Both the position numbers and the translations under genes were made by a program. This document shows positions 22,501 through 33,549 of a DNA stretch of 64,000 bases, one piece after another. This DNA comes from Rhizoclosmatium globosum (taxonomy: Eukaryota > Chytridiomycota > Chytridiomycetes > Chytridiales > Chytriomycetaceae): positions 1 to 64,000 of the forward strand of contig MCGO01000049.1 of the NCBI GenBank assembly GCA_002104985.1, written 5' to 3'. The number at the start of each line of letters is the position of its first letter. The first letter of the stretch is position 1. The notes beneath the pieces are model-generated. The model was not told the origin of the DNA and ran no database searches. It was given only the letters and a program-made list of their open reading frames with translations.

Positions 22501-25500
22501 CTTCTCCGGGACTAAAGCAGCTACAACGACTGGCTTCACCTCCTCACTAAAAACAGGAGGTGCAACCAAAATAGGTTCTCCACCAGACAAAACAACGACA
22601 GGCTCCTCTCCAACCTCACTCTCAGCATGACCGACAATCTTTGTAATCTTGACATGTTTCTTTCCGGTTGAAACACTCGCAGCCTCAACAACCTCCTTCT
22701 CTTCAGTAATAGGAGCCACAAGAATCGGCTCCCCACCAGAAAGCACAACAACAGGCTCCTCACCCCTCTCAACAGCTTGACTCAACTTTGACTGTTGCTT
22801 TGTTTCTTCGACATAAACAGTCGTCGCAGCCGCAGCCGCAACGGGCGCGGCGAGGACAATAGCGTCGAGCTCTTTGACAGGTGTATACTCTTCAGCGACA
22901 GGCTTTTTTCCAAAGAGCCCCTTGAAGAACGCCTTTTTCTGTACAGGTTGCTGTTCCTCATCAACAGGGTATCTCTCAAAGTATCGCTTGATACCAGCTG
23001 CGAAGGCAACAGGACCCAGTTTTTGCACGGTTTTTCCGAAGAGGGAAAGAACCGACGCGGAGTCTGACTCTTTTCCGCAGAGAACGATGAGGTACTCCTT
23101 GAAATCGGTAAATGATGTAACGCTACATCCAGCATTGTGTAATTCGGTACGGAATGCGTTTTTGGTGTATGTTTGTTTGGCGGCGGCAACTGCTGGCAGA
23201 ACAGCCATGAACTCGAAATCGGGTCGATCTGTCTTGGCGCGAGCGACGAAGGCTGGGTAGTTGAATTGCGAGGTTGGTGAAACAGAGTTGGATTCTTGAA
23301 TAAAAGTCTGTGCGGGAAATTAAGGGGTCAACAAACAAACAGATGACAGAAAGAAGAAACTTTTTTCATACCTTGATGACCTCATCAACTTCTTCCTCGG
23401 TCAAAACGACAGGCTTGGTAGATTGCTCGGATGAAGCGATGGCAGCTCCAGCAAGTAGTGCACCAGCTCCAACCAACGCTCCAGTCTTAACGGCATCTGA
23501 GCCATCAACGGGAGCTGGGACTGAGCCGACAGCAACAACTGGACCTTCTCCAGACGAAGTTGGGCCAGAAGGATAAGTCTCAGTGGGTCCCGCAATAAAC
23601 ACATTCTCATCCCCAATACTTCTTTCAGCCACAATCTTTTCCATCTTGACATCTACAGACACAAACTCGTCAATTAACACAACACAACCAACAAATAAAA
23701 AAATACTTACGATGCTTCTTTTTCGCACCAGCATACGCAGCACCTGCACCAGCCGCTCCAAGAACCACAGCCCCAGCTCCAGTGCCCAAAGCATCTGCCT
23801 CAAACTCACCAGCATCATTCCAATTCGCCGGTCCATCCTCTCCAGGCCCACCAGCCGCATTCACCGGTCCAGCACCATAAGGTCCCATAGGAATCCCCGC
23901 TGACCCAGAAGGAGTCTCACTCTTGCGTCCAAAGAACGCAGGAGCCTGTCTCGGCAAAGTCCCCTTCTCCTTCTCAGCCTTCTTCCGCTTCCACAGCAAA
24001 ACCGCGCCAAGGCAACAGCAAAGCAATAAAAGCAGTGGAAGCACGATCGCAAGCGCGAGTTTCCATCCAGTGAGTCCGTTATCGTCGTTCGTGGGAGGGG
24101 TGCTGGGAACACCTGTTCCAGTAGCGCCACCGATTCCGGTTCCTGTAACAGTGTTTGTGACACGAGTGCCATTGATGAAACCGCCGCCATTCACAACCAC
24201 GGGGAATCCAGTTGTAGGAGGAGTTGTCCAGCCTGTAGGGACACTACGATCTCCACTGATGGTGGCTGTAGTAACGGGAAGACCGTTTGATCCGGTGGGT
24301 ACAAGTCCGTTGGAGTCGGTGGGAATAATCCGTTGGTACCAGTAGGTCCGCTGACGCCAGTTGTAGAAGGCACAGACACAGTACCAATAAATCCACCACT
24401 TCCACTACCAGGTCCATCCCGAGGAATTCCATAGAACAACCCGAGCCCATTATTCCCATCAACCGCATCACACTTGACACCATCCAACACACCATTCGCG
24501 CTATTAGCATACACATTTGTAGTCGCACTCTTGACACCACCACTTTTACGACAACGAGACTTCCTCCGTTCACCAAAGAAATGGAAGCCTCAAAGTACCC
24601 CTTCCATCCAGATACTCTTTTGGCACACCCAAATCCAACCAATTACTTGTCTTCAAGTCCAAGTACGACAAGTGTGGGTTTGGCGCACCCGACCCACTCA
24701 ACTCTCCACCAAAACAAAACACTCCACCGACAGTATTCGTAGAAGAAGACCATGCCGTACACGAAGCCCCATCAGACACTTGTGGAGCATTCGTAGTCAA
24801 CAACGGCTTCCACGCATTCTGTGTCACATCAAAGACAAGGACAGGCGAGTCCTGTGGGGCACCAAAAAAGAGACCCAATTGCGAACCATTAGGCAAAGCC
24901 ACGAGTTCCGCGCCTTGCGAACAGGCGGAACACCAGTAAAATCAGTTTTAAAAGCCTGAGTAGCCAGGGTATAAGAAAAGAAGGGAGTCGCAACATCCGC
25001 CCCACTTGAAGGTGATACACCACCAAAGACATAGAAGACACTGTTTGTGATAGCACATGTGTGGCCTGATCGAATGGCAAGGTTGTTTGGAGCGGAAATG
25101 GGAGCGATCCAGGTATGTGAGGACAGACTGTATCTGTAAATGACAGAGCGGGTGTCAAGAGAGATTCCTCCCAGACAGAGCATTGTTTGAGAGGGAGCAT
25201 CAGGGCACAGCATTGGAATGCAGTTGGTAGGGGCACGAATGACGAGTCTGTATTATTAATTGTGTATTTAAGTTAGTAGGGAGTCGTCAGCCAACATCTC
25301 CAAGTGGGTTGTATGTGCTGCTACTAAGACCCTCCTCGGAAACAAACCAAACCAAACCACGCACCTTTCGTCGCCCCACCCGCATCAACGTATTCAATAT
25401 CCTTTCCGTTGCAGGGCACCAGACACACAAAGTTTGACGCTGTTGCCGTTGCCGCTGCCGTTGACCCGTTCTCGCCCTGACACGCAGCCCCGCCAAAGAA

Positions 25501-25632
25501 CACCGCCGATCCACTTTGCGCATCGTACACTGACGATGTGCCAACAATCGGCTCGCGGCATCCAACAACAAGTTGCGCACTGGCAACAACGAGTACGACA
25601 ACCGGGATAAGTCGCCGTGGTATTGCTTCCAT
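10588..25632 (-). CDS. giant Kelch-ectodomain membrane protein with long modular cytoplasmic tail
   Basis: One gene of about 17 exons, roughly 4,600 residues. Exon 1 (25632-25365) is a signal peptide plus Cys-rich segment closely matching paralogue A. Exon 2 (to ~23712) is a Kelch region, then a membrane helix (ALAIVLPLLLLLCCCLGAVL) and a basic juxtamembrane segment. The tail contains one ~100-residue module (exon 4, 23307-22270), an array of KKHVKITKIKE-type motifs (23650-19700), two LRR blocks (19450-18380), Arg/Ser-rich linkers, then about 15 more modules (18240-10740). It ends with three 11-residue repeats and a stop at 10588. Well-defined splice sites include 23372/23307, 22270/22225, 22150/22098, 20835/20783, 19136/19087 and 18697/18645. 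The Kelch exon has several frame breaks (about 25200, 24925, 24600, 24540, 24330) while the tail is clean. Probably a surface protein coupled to a large intracellular scaffold; function unknown. Confidence 0.72.
10600..10710 (-). repeat. three C-terminal 11-residue repeats
   Basis: The giant protein ends with GAESAAHVVAS, GAETAANAVTT and GAKTAAHVVED in tandem. The 11-residue period, Ala-rich with a Val face, resembles the amphipathic 11-mers of synucleins, apolipoproteins and LEA proteins. Those usually form a helix lying on a membrane. Membrane contact here is inference. Confidence 0.65.
10740..18240 (-). repeat. ~15 tandem copies of an unrecognised ~100-residue helical module
   Basis: The unit reads roughly: (W)W.RF......P.FD...F...L, then a helix with L...L...G..L...EF..L, then F..L...V...G...F...VLP. 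Clear starts are GWLYRMI, WWPRFLRKV, GWLQKFI, GWLSKFL, WWARFLLRI, GWISRFS, GWWARFLDG and GWWARFIAA. The C-terminal copies are more divergent (FNLRGFVAACK, FDLLLFIERC, LDIRSFYWFC). I do not recognise a named domain. Two copies share an intron at the same place (before FIAKLG), so whole exon-intron units were duplicated. Confidence 0.75.
16790..16900 (-). repeat. RRSTDG short tandem repeat
   Basis: A minisatellite of about 18 bp within an exon of the giant gene encodes repeated GRRSTD/E units, a likely disordered Arg/Ser phosphorylation segment. Confidence 0.6.
18380..19450 (-). repeat. two RNase-inhibitor-like LRR blocks in the giant protein
   Basis: Two successive stretches have the same order: an acidic GDV.I.WL.TQIA block, then SDIVELDF.DD.LAPEDV.AIAQAL, VNK.V.RLVLG.SG, SLK.LADSL and ETEQ.F.DAL. 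These are leucine-rich repeats of about 28 residues, like tropomodulin or RNase inhibitor. The two blocks are duplicates split by introns at 19136/19087 and 18697/18645. Confidence 0.65.
19700..23652 (-). repeat. array of KKHVKITKIKE-type basic motifs
   Basis: At least ten copies of a short motif (consensus KKHVKITKIKE) occur 40-150 residues apart in low-complexity Ala/Val/Pro/Thr/Glu sequence. Variants include KKHAKITKIKE, KKHVKVTKIKE, TKHFKITKVKE, RKNVKITLVKE and GKHMKITRVRE. Three further copies, KKTMKITRNLTPEPSS and relatives, sit at 16200-16600. Alternating basic and hydrophobic residues suggest a beta strand or docking motif. Confidence 0.8.
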
Positions 25633-26068
25633 CCGTTTGAATTTACTTTTCGTTTCGTTTCTATCGCTCTAGATCGATCGTGCACTTGGACAGATGTTCG
25701 CAGTTGCTGATGTCAATGTCCTGTCCACTTAGCGATTGAACTGATGAAAAGTTGAAACAAGACACAATCCCCCAATTCACTCACCCTACCTGTATGAGGC
25801 TTGTACACAAACAACGTATGAGGCTTAGAACCAAATATAAACCTAATGAGCTACCGAGACTGATGAGCACTCGCGGTAAATTTTGATACCACAACAGTAT
25901 AACTCCAAATCGGAAAATTAAGGGGCCCGTATGTCGCAGCATAAACTTGACTAAATAGCAGGAAAACACGCTTAAAAACTTAAATAAAAATTCTGCATAA
26001 ATGATCGGATGAATTCCAGGTGAATTCAATCTGCTTTCCCGAAATCAGGCCATCTTTCTGACCCAAAA
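25633..26068. promoter_or_regulatory. shared upstream region between divergent genes
   Basis: About 436 bp separate the start of the giant minus-strand gene from the plus-strand module gene. The two genes share the same protein module, so a shared bidirectional promoter is plausible. No specific element is recognised. Confidence 0.35.
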
Positions 26069-27176
26069 TGACAACCTCCAACGTTATCTCTGAGCAACCT
26101 ACCGCTTCAACTGAGATACTCAAGCAGACTCTTTCCAATACTTCTGGAGGTACTTGTGTTTCTTTCCTTGAAGGTTATCGATGTTGATGTGGCAATACCC
26201 CAACACTCAGTTCCCTCAGGCGCTCCATCAAACAACTTTCCGATGACGGTGTTGGTGCCATGGTTTACATGCACGGCCAGGACGCTGCCATCTCAGCTTC
26301 AACTGAATCAACAGCTGAAACAGTTGCGCCACCCGCTCAGCTGTCTCCCACTGAAGTCGATTCAGTCATCAAGGTGAAATAGCCTTTCAATGAAGTATAA
26401 TTTCTAACTGATTGCATACAGGACTTCATGCAGAAAGTGTCATCCATCTCTGCAACATCGCGCTTCTCCCTCCCATCATTTCACACCCGCGCAGAACCGA
26501 TGCCTCAGACTTTGACTACACAACCCACATCCTCCCTCTAATCCTCCTCACCCCAACTTACACCACAAATGAATTCCGCACAGCCCTCCTCCATGCTGGC
26601 TGCCACGTTGAAAAATTCACTCTCTTTGAAGAATACCTCACATCCCTCTGCGGAAACCCAACCGATGCCCCAACTGTCCTCTCCCTCTTTGGAAAAACTG
26701 TCCACACCCTCGGCCAAAGAGCATTCACAGAAGGAATGGACCGATACCACGAAACCCTCACCCAAGAAGGCGTCGGAGCAATGGTTTACACCCACAACCA
26801 ACTCTCCGCCATCCCCCTCCCCCAAAACCCCTCAACCACTTCGCCAACTACCCCTCTAACTCCTTCCGAAGTCGACAAATCCTTACACCCTCTCTTAACC
26901 CAAACAACCCTCAACACCTTCCTCACCCACGCCAAAACAGACGTCCCAACATTCACACTCTCCCAACTCCTTGCCTCAACCGAAACCGCCTCTCCATACA
27001 CAGAAAACGAATTCCGCGTCGCTCTCCTCCATGCAGGTTGTAAAGTAACAAGCTACGCATCCTTCAACGCGTACCTAACGTCCTTCTGTGGATCCGTTGA
27101 ATCAGCGCCACGCGTTCTCGCGCTTTTTGGAGAGACTGTACAGACTGTGGGACAAGACGCGTTTTTGGAGGTGTAG
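26069..27176 (+). CDS. two-module protein related to the giant gene's tail (frame-broken)
   Basis: A plausible start is ATG at 26069 (MTTSNVISEQ). After an intron a segment GVGAMVYMHGQ..LSPTEVDSVIK appears, then two copies of the ~100-residue module, for example NEFRTALLHAGCHVEKF with SLCGNPTDAPTVLSLFGKTV, and NEFRVALLHAGCKVTSY with SFCGSVESAPRVLALFGETV. The stop is at 27176. The nearest relative in the window is the module in exon 4 of the giant gene (AFRTELHNAGC, LSLFGKTVQKLG). The frame breaks near 26490, where the module reads on only after a one-base shift, and the joining of the first exons is unclear. So this is either a decaying duplicate or a gene with assembly errors. Function unknown. 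Confidence 0.5.
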
Positions 27177-27312
27177 AGAGATATTTGGTGTTGTTGGAAG
27201 ATACGAAAGCATGATAAGGATTATGCGGAATTGTACACTATGTAGCGTTTCATGTGAAATATATAGTTATCTTGAACCCTTCCTCAAATTTAAAGATAAG
27301 GGGCAACAATTA

Positions 27313-28936
27313 ATGTTGGTTCAAAACGTGGAGGTGACCATCTCCAACAAAGAACTAGGCCGAGGCTGCTACGGTGTTGTATACGCAGGCAAGTACGGAA
27401 CAACAGATGTTGCCATCAAGACATTTGGATTGGTTCCAGCAAACTCTGATGATCTTGCCAAGGCAATGCAAGAAGCATCCATCTGGCACTCGCTCAAGCA
27501 CCCAAATATTGCCACACACTGGGGTATCGCCTATGACGAAACAAAACGCCCTATGCTTGTTGTAGAACGCCTGCAGATGAATCTTTTGGAACGGCTGAAA
27601 TCGAATCCAACGGCCCGTGAACGGATCAAATGGCTCATTGACATCGCACAAGCTTTCCGGTACCTGAATTCACTGAACCCACCCGTGATTCATAGAGACC
27701 TCAAGCCTGACAACGTCTTGATTGGTACCTCAACTGTTAACAATTTGACAAATCCCCTACTTACATTTTTCCTTCGATCACTAGATTCGAGTGACAAAGC
27801 TCTCCTCTCGGACTTTGGAATGAGTAGAGTCCAGGCATTGTATACATACCACGCTGTAGAACCGACAAAGGGATGCCTCCTCTATGCCCCTCCTGAGTCT
27901 TATCGCCGCCACTACAAGGCTACACCGAAATACGATGTCTATAGTTTCGGAATGACCATGTATGAAATTACAACAGGCCGTGCACCTTTCGCTGGTGAAG
28001 AAGTCCTTGATCCTCAACTGGTAATCAATTGGATTTCTGTAGGTGAAAGACCAGACAGAAGAGACAGTAACGGCAATGAACCTGCTGTGCACGAGATTCC
28101 AGACGATCTGTGGAATTTGATTGAAAGATGTTGGGACCAGGATCCAAATAAGCGCCCAGACTTTACCACTATTTGTTTGGAGCTGAACAGCATCACTTTC
28201 TTGGAGAATGGCGATTACGATATCCCGCTTCAAAATCAACCAAAGAGCTCAATCGTTGGAGGTATGTATGACGAAGAATAGTCGATTTACTCAGTATGTT
28301 TGCATAAACACAGACTCTGCGGCGTCTGCGCAAACCGCGTCTTTGACTTCCGAGCTTGAAGGATTTCAATTCCTTGATATGAATGAGGATAACTTGGAAT
28401 CAAATGGTTTAGTGGCAAGCCAACCTCTCCCTTCTTCGTTTGCCGTTCGCAATATCGATTTGTCGTTAGCGTCTCCAGAGGAAAAATCAATCATTTCTGC
28501 TGCTAAAAATATCGCTGAAGGAGCGTACGTTTTGGCAGTGCGTTACCGTGAGGGTATAGATTTTGAACAGAATTTGGAGAAGTCCATTATGTGGTTCACG
28601 TTTTCCGCGAATCACGGAGATCCCGGTGCGCAGTTTGAGCTCGCCATATATTACTATCGAGGAGTCAATGTTCCACAAGACTTGAGAAAGGCTGCAAAAC
28701 TGTTTCGCTTGGCTGCAAGTCAGGGATATGTTCTTGCTCAAGTAATGTTGGGTCGGTGTTATCAACTGGGCGAAGGAGTGGAGAAAAATATGGAAAAAGC
28801 GGCAAGTCTGTATCATTTGGTCAACCAAAGTGAAGATCCAAAGGCAGCTGGGTTGCTGGATGCTGTTAAACAGTATATGATCAAGTCCTATGATTTTGAT
28901 GAAACTCTGACGAATAGCATTTTTTTGGAAGAGTAA
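27313..28936 (+). CDS. TKL-type protein kinase fused to Sel1 repeats (copy 1)
   Basis: Exons 27313-27724, 27785-28261 and 28314-28936 give 503 residues. The kinase domain (residues ~8-290) has the glycine loop GRGCYGVV, VAIK lysine, HRDLKPDN catalytic loop, DFG and an APPES motif, so it should be active. It resembles tyrosine-kinase-like kinases. After a short linker the last exon has three Sel1-like repeats (e.g. AAKLFRLAASQGYVLAQVML), helical hairpins that bind partner proteins. The start was chosen because it matches the short leaders of the two downstream copies. First of three tandem paralogues; all have an intron at the same place, one base into the codon just after the catalytic loop. 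Likely a cytosolic signalling kinase with a built-in scaffold; substrate unknown. Confidence 0.85.
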
Positions 28937-29016
28937 AAAAAGAATGTATAAAAGATGAATAAAGGTAGAAAGGAAAAAGGGGAATTAAAGAAAAGACACT
29001 TAAAAAACTTCTCTCA

Positions 29017-31168
29017 ATGACAGTGCCGTTGATTCCCAACGTCACCCTAAACGAGAATGAGATACTCGGCAGCGGAGCCTATGGAACCGTGTATGGCGGC
29101 AACCTAGGAACCAACCGGGTCGCGCTCAAGACATTCAACAACATCCTGATCAATCCCGAGCAAGTTATTGCCGCGATCCAGGCCGAGGGCGAGCTCTGGT
29201 TCGCGCTCAAGCACCCAAACATTGCGATGCTCTGGGGCATTGCCCTGACTTCGAAAGGAGAGCCGATGCTGGTCGTGAACAGACTCGAGATGAACCTGCT
29301 CACTCGTCTCCACACTGGACAAGTACCTACGAATCAGGAACGCACAAAGTGGCTGCTCGAAATCGCACTTGCCTTCCAGTACTTGCATTCGTTCAATCCG
29401 CCAGTCCTGCACCGCGATTTGAAACCGGATAACATCCTATTGGGTTCGTGCCTCCTCCTTTGTTTTTTAATGGTTACTCCCATCTAATCCTACCCTCATA
29501 GATGGTCACGGAAAAGCTGTTTTGACAGACTTTGGTCTGAGCAGAGTGCAAACCTTGTACCACACCTACTCAAATGGGCGGTCAAGACAAGGCCAGTTCC
29601 TGTATGCTCCTCCTGAGTCGTACATTCGCGGTTACACCACTGCACCACAGTACGACGTGTACAGCTATGGAATGGTCATGTACGAAGTCTGGACGGGTCA
29701 ACGTCCTTTTGCAGAGCACGATTTGAGATATCCCCAAAAGGTGATCGATTTGGTCATGAGGGGCGAGAGGCCACAAAGAACTTCGGATATCCCTGATCAA
29801 GTTTGGAATCTGATTGAACGATGCTGGGCTCATGACCTCAAGCAACGTCCCACTTTCGAAGCCATTGAAAAAGAGATTCAAACCTGGAAATTTGATGGTT
29901 AGTGTTGGCGTCCAGTTTCATACTATAACAATCATTTATGAGTCTATGATCCAGCTCCAGCCCCAATTCCGGCCCCAATTCCAGCTCAGACTCAGGCTCA
30001 AACTTCAGCCCAAGCTGCAATTTCCCAAACTCAACCGCCTGTCTCAACCCCTCGAAACGAGATTTCGGTTGCTTCTTTGGCTGCTAGCCTTTTCTCTGCA
30101 GGGCCGTCGTTGCCCAGCTCCTCGGAGCATGAAAGATTGCGAGGTGATTTCACAACCAAGAAATGAGTCCGTCTAACGCATATCCAGCTCCAGTAAGCAA
30201 TGTCAATGCATCTAATGCGTCGCAATTTTCAAGCTCCAACCAAGCCGATCCATCAAGAAATGCCAGTGGATCAAGCAGTCGTTCTAGTGGTTCAACATTG
30301 CTATCCAGGCCAAGCTACTCCTACACCTTGCCTACTTTCTCCCATCCAAACCCTGCTCCAGGCGCCGCAACCACTGTTGCAGGACTAAACCCAGGCTCTA
30401 CTGGAGGACTCCAAAGCGGTATGATCGTTTAGAGTGTTGTAAAATGTCACTAATATCTATTTATTGCAGCTACTCGTCGCACAGTTCACTTTGGTGCAAC
30501 AACCGCCATTAACCCTGATACGAGCAATGCCGCGTCTTCAAGCACGTCCTACCAGCTTCATTCCAATTCTGGTGTTCGCGCAAATGCCTTTGCTTCCGGT
30601 GGTAACTGTCTCTCTGCTTGTTTTTTCATAAAAGCTCAACACTGTGTTTTCAGCCTCTCTTCCATCTGCGGGAATGTTTACGTTGCCATCTTTCTCGGCT
30701 AACCAAGTTTACTCTTACCCAGCAGCAACAACACCTGCAACGACTACACTTCCACCAAACAACGTAACTGCAGCCGTGCAAGCAATCCCCGCCAACGTTA
30801 TGCCTGCACCTGCACCCGTACCCCAAACTACAGCCACCCTATCCCTACTAAACAACAACGACACTGAACTCTCCGTCTTCGAACACATAATGATGCTCGC
30901 CGTATTCGGAGAACGCGACGCCCAACTCATCCTCGGTCAATTCTACGAATTCGGCGAAATGCTCGAAAGAAACATGCCAAGTGCCGTGAAATGGTACCAA
31001 GCCGCTGCAAACAACGGAAACGCAGAGGCACAGTACCGTCTTGGTTTGTGTTATGAGATGGGAGATGGTGTGGATCAGAACTCAGAGAAGGCATTAAAGT
31101 TGTTCAGAACGGCTGCGGCGCAAGGATACCCTGAAGCGATTAGACATTTGCGTCAGCACGAACCTTGA
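29017..31168 (+). CDS. TKL-type kinase fused to Sel1 repeats (copy 2)
   Basis: The start is MTVPLIPNV at 29017. First exon to 29443, second from 29502 to about 29897, then several short exons encoding a disordered Pro/Ala/Gln/Ser linker, and a last exon from about 30653. Kinase motifs are complete: GSGAYGTV, VALK, HRDLKPDN, DFG, APPES. The C-terminal exon carries Sel1-like repeats (AVKWYQAAANNGNAEAQYRL, ALKLFRTAAAQGYPEAIRHL) and ends LRQHEP. It starts only 80 bp after copy 1 ends. The linker is much longer than in copy 1 and matches copy 3, so copies 2 and 3 are the closer pair. Confidence 0.82.
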
Positions 31169-31313
31169 GGAGTAAGGTATTCGTTAAAAGAAGTTAACTG
31201 TGGAAGGAGATTAACCGTTTAGGAGTGCAAACTGTGAATGAAAAAAATCTGCTTCTCCTCTTATTTTTTCTTCACGCCAAAACATTCACTTCGAGAAGAC
31301 AAGACGTGGAAAC

Positions 31314-33549
31314 ATGGGTATGGATCTAGATTTTCCCGTCATTCAAGTCAAGTGGAACACCAACGCTGTCCTTGGCCGCGGGGCATTCGGGACCGTCTAC
31401 GCAGGAACATACGGAACAAGACGAATCGCACTAAAAACGATTCAAAACGTTACCCCAGAAGAGTTGATGCGCGAAATGCAATTGGAGGTAAAGATTTGGC
31501 TGAGTCTCCGTCATCCAAACATTGCCACGTTCTGGGGACTTGCCTTGAACGAGACTGGGGAACCGATGCTGGTTATTGATCGGTACGAGATGAACCTCCT
31601 TGAGAGACTACACAGAGGCCCAGTTCCAAACAAGCAGCAAAAAACTAATTGGTTGCTTGAAATCGCATGTGCACTCGATCACTTACATTCGTTCTATCCG
31701 GCAGTACTGCACAATGATTTGAAACCTGATAATGTGCTGCTGGGTTTGTATTCCGATCATTTATTTATCCTTGAAACTAATTTTGCATTTAACAGACACT
31801 GCAGAAAATGCCGTGTTGACAGACTTTGGGTTGAGTCGAGCACAAGCTATGTCTTCCCATGGTCAAAAACATCAAGGACACTTTCTTTACGCCCCTCCAG
31901 AGTCATTCCAAGACGGATACACCACTACAACACAATACGACATTTACAGTTTTGGAATGGTCATGTACGAAATCTGGACGCATCAGCGTCCATTTCTGGC
32001 ATACGACTTGAATAATCCACAAGTGATAATTGATTCAGTCAAATCCGGTGAGAGACCGCAAAGAGTACCAGGTATCCCCAATGAGGTTTGGAGCCTTATC
32101 AGACGTTGCTGGTCTCAGAATCCAAACCAACGGCCTAAAGCCGAAGCAATTTGTGAAGAAATCCGCAGTTGGGAGGAAGAAGGTTTGTTCAATCAAATAT
32201 CACTGTGTCCTAATCGATGTATGGTGATTTATTAGGCATTTCTCCCGTACCAATACCATCTACGCCAGCCCACGCGTTGAGTCAAACTGCACCGATTCAA
32301 GAAAGACCAGAAGCAATAGGCCCTTCTGCCGGTATTTCTGTAGCCGCCTTAGCTCAAGTCCTTGAAACAGTAGCGGTTGCTCCATTGCCAACGACTTCGG
32401 AGGACGAACGTAAAAAAACAAACATTAATACCTCAAATGTTCTCTAAATGGATTTCAACACAGAACCAGCTTCCCAGGGAACTCTACAAAATTCGAATGT
32501 TGCACCCCAACGTGCAAACTCAAGTTCAATCCAACCGAACTCCAACCAAGCTTTATCAACAGCTTCAGTTTTGCCCTCGCGAACTTTGCCTTCTATCCCA
32601 GTTTTGAATCAGCCTTTCCAACCAGAGTCTCGCTCCAGCAATTCTGCAAGAGATGTACCAAATAGTAAGCAATCACAGACTCACAGTACAAAATTTGTGA
32701 CTCAAGAGTTATCACAGCTTCTCGTCGGACAGTCCAGTTCAGCAATACAACCACCATGGGTCCTCCTTCAAGTACTGTGTCAGTTTCAGGACTTTCAAGT
32801 TCGTCCTATCAACTTCATTCAAACTCGGGGATTCGCGCAAATGCGTTTACTTCAGGCGGTAAATATCACGCCACGGTTATTTTCTCCTCAAGCTTAGTCT
32901 AACGCCGTCCATTGCAGCATCACTTCAATCGACAGGAATTTCTATTCTGCCAACCTTTACTCCCAACCAGAACAGCTCTCCTCTGACGTCATCCTCGACT
33001 TCGTCTCATGTTCAAGCCACTGTCAACAGAGCAACCCCATCAAGCCAAACCACGGAGGCTGAGACTCAACAATCTACAATCAACAACAACATCGAACTTT
33101 CCGTTCTGGAGCACGTTCTAATGCTCGCAGTCTTTGGCGAACGCGACGCCCAACAAGTCCTCGTCCAATTCTACGAAATCGGTGAAGGCATTCACACAAA
33201 CTTATCAATCGCTGTGAAGTGGCACAACGCAAACATGACCGAAACTGAACTCTCGGTTCTAGAGCACATAATCATGCTCGCTATATTCGGCGAACGCGAT
33301 GCACAACTGGTTCTCGGACAGTGTTACGAAACAGGAGACGGCGTTTGTAAAGACTTGGATAACGCTGTGAAGTGGTACCAAGCGTCTGCAGAGAGTGGAA
33401 ACTCTGAAGCGCAATTTCGGTTGGGGTTGTGTTGTGAGGAAGGACTCGGGGTGCAACAGAACAAAGGAAGAGCTTCTCACTTGTTCCAACAAGCGGTTGA
33501 TGGAGGATACGTCCAGGCTCAGACTTATTTGCGCCAGCATGAGCCTTAA
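31314..33549 (+). CDS. TKL-type kinase fused to Sel1 repeats (copy 3), HRD changed to HND
   Basis: The start MGMDLDFPV is at 31314; intron 31744-31795 lies at the same position as in copies 1 and 2. The glycine loop GRGAFGTV, ALK lysine and DFG (LTDFGLSR) are intact, but the catalytic loop reads HNDLKPDN instead of HRDLKPDN. The catalytic Asp is kept, so this is a non-RD kinase rather than a clear pseudokinase. A long Ser/Gln/Pro linker in several exons follows. The Sel1 region contains an internal duplication: LEHVLMLAVFGERDAQ is repeated as LEHIIMLAIFGERDAQ, with a degenerate first repeat. It ends YLRQHEP, the same terminus as copy 2. Confidence 0.82.

Noticed and set aside
31314..33549. 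Pseudokinase call for copy 3
   Set aside because: Only the Arg of HRD is changed; ATP-binding Lys, catalytic Asp and DFG remain, so non-RD kinase is the better description.
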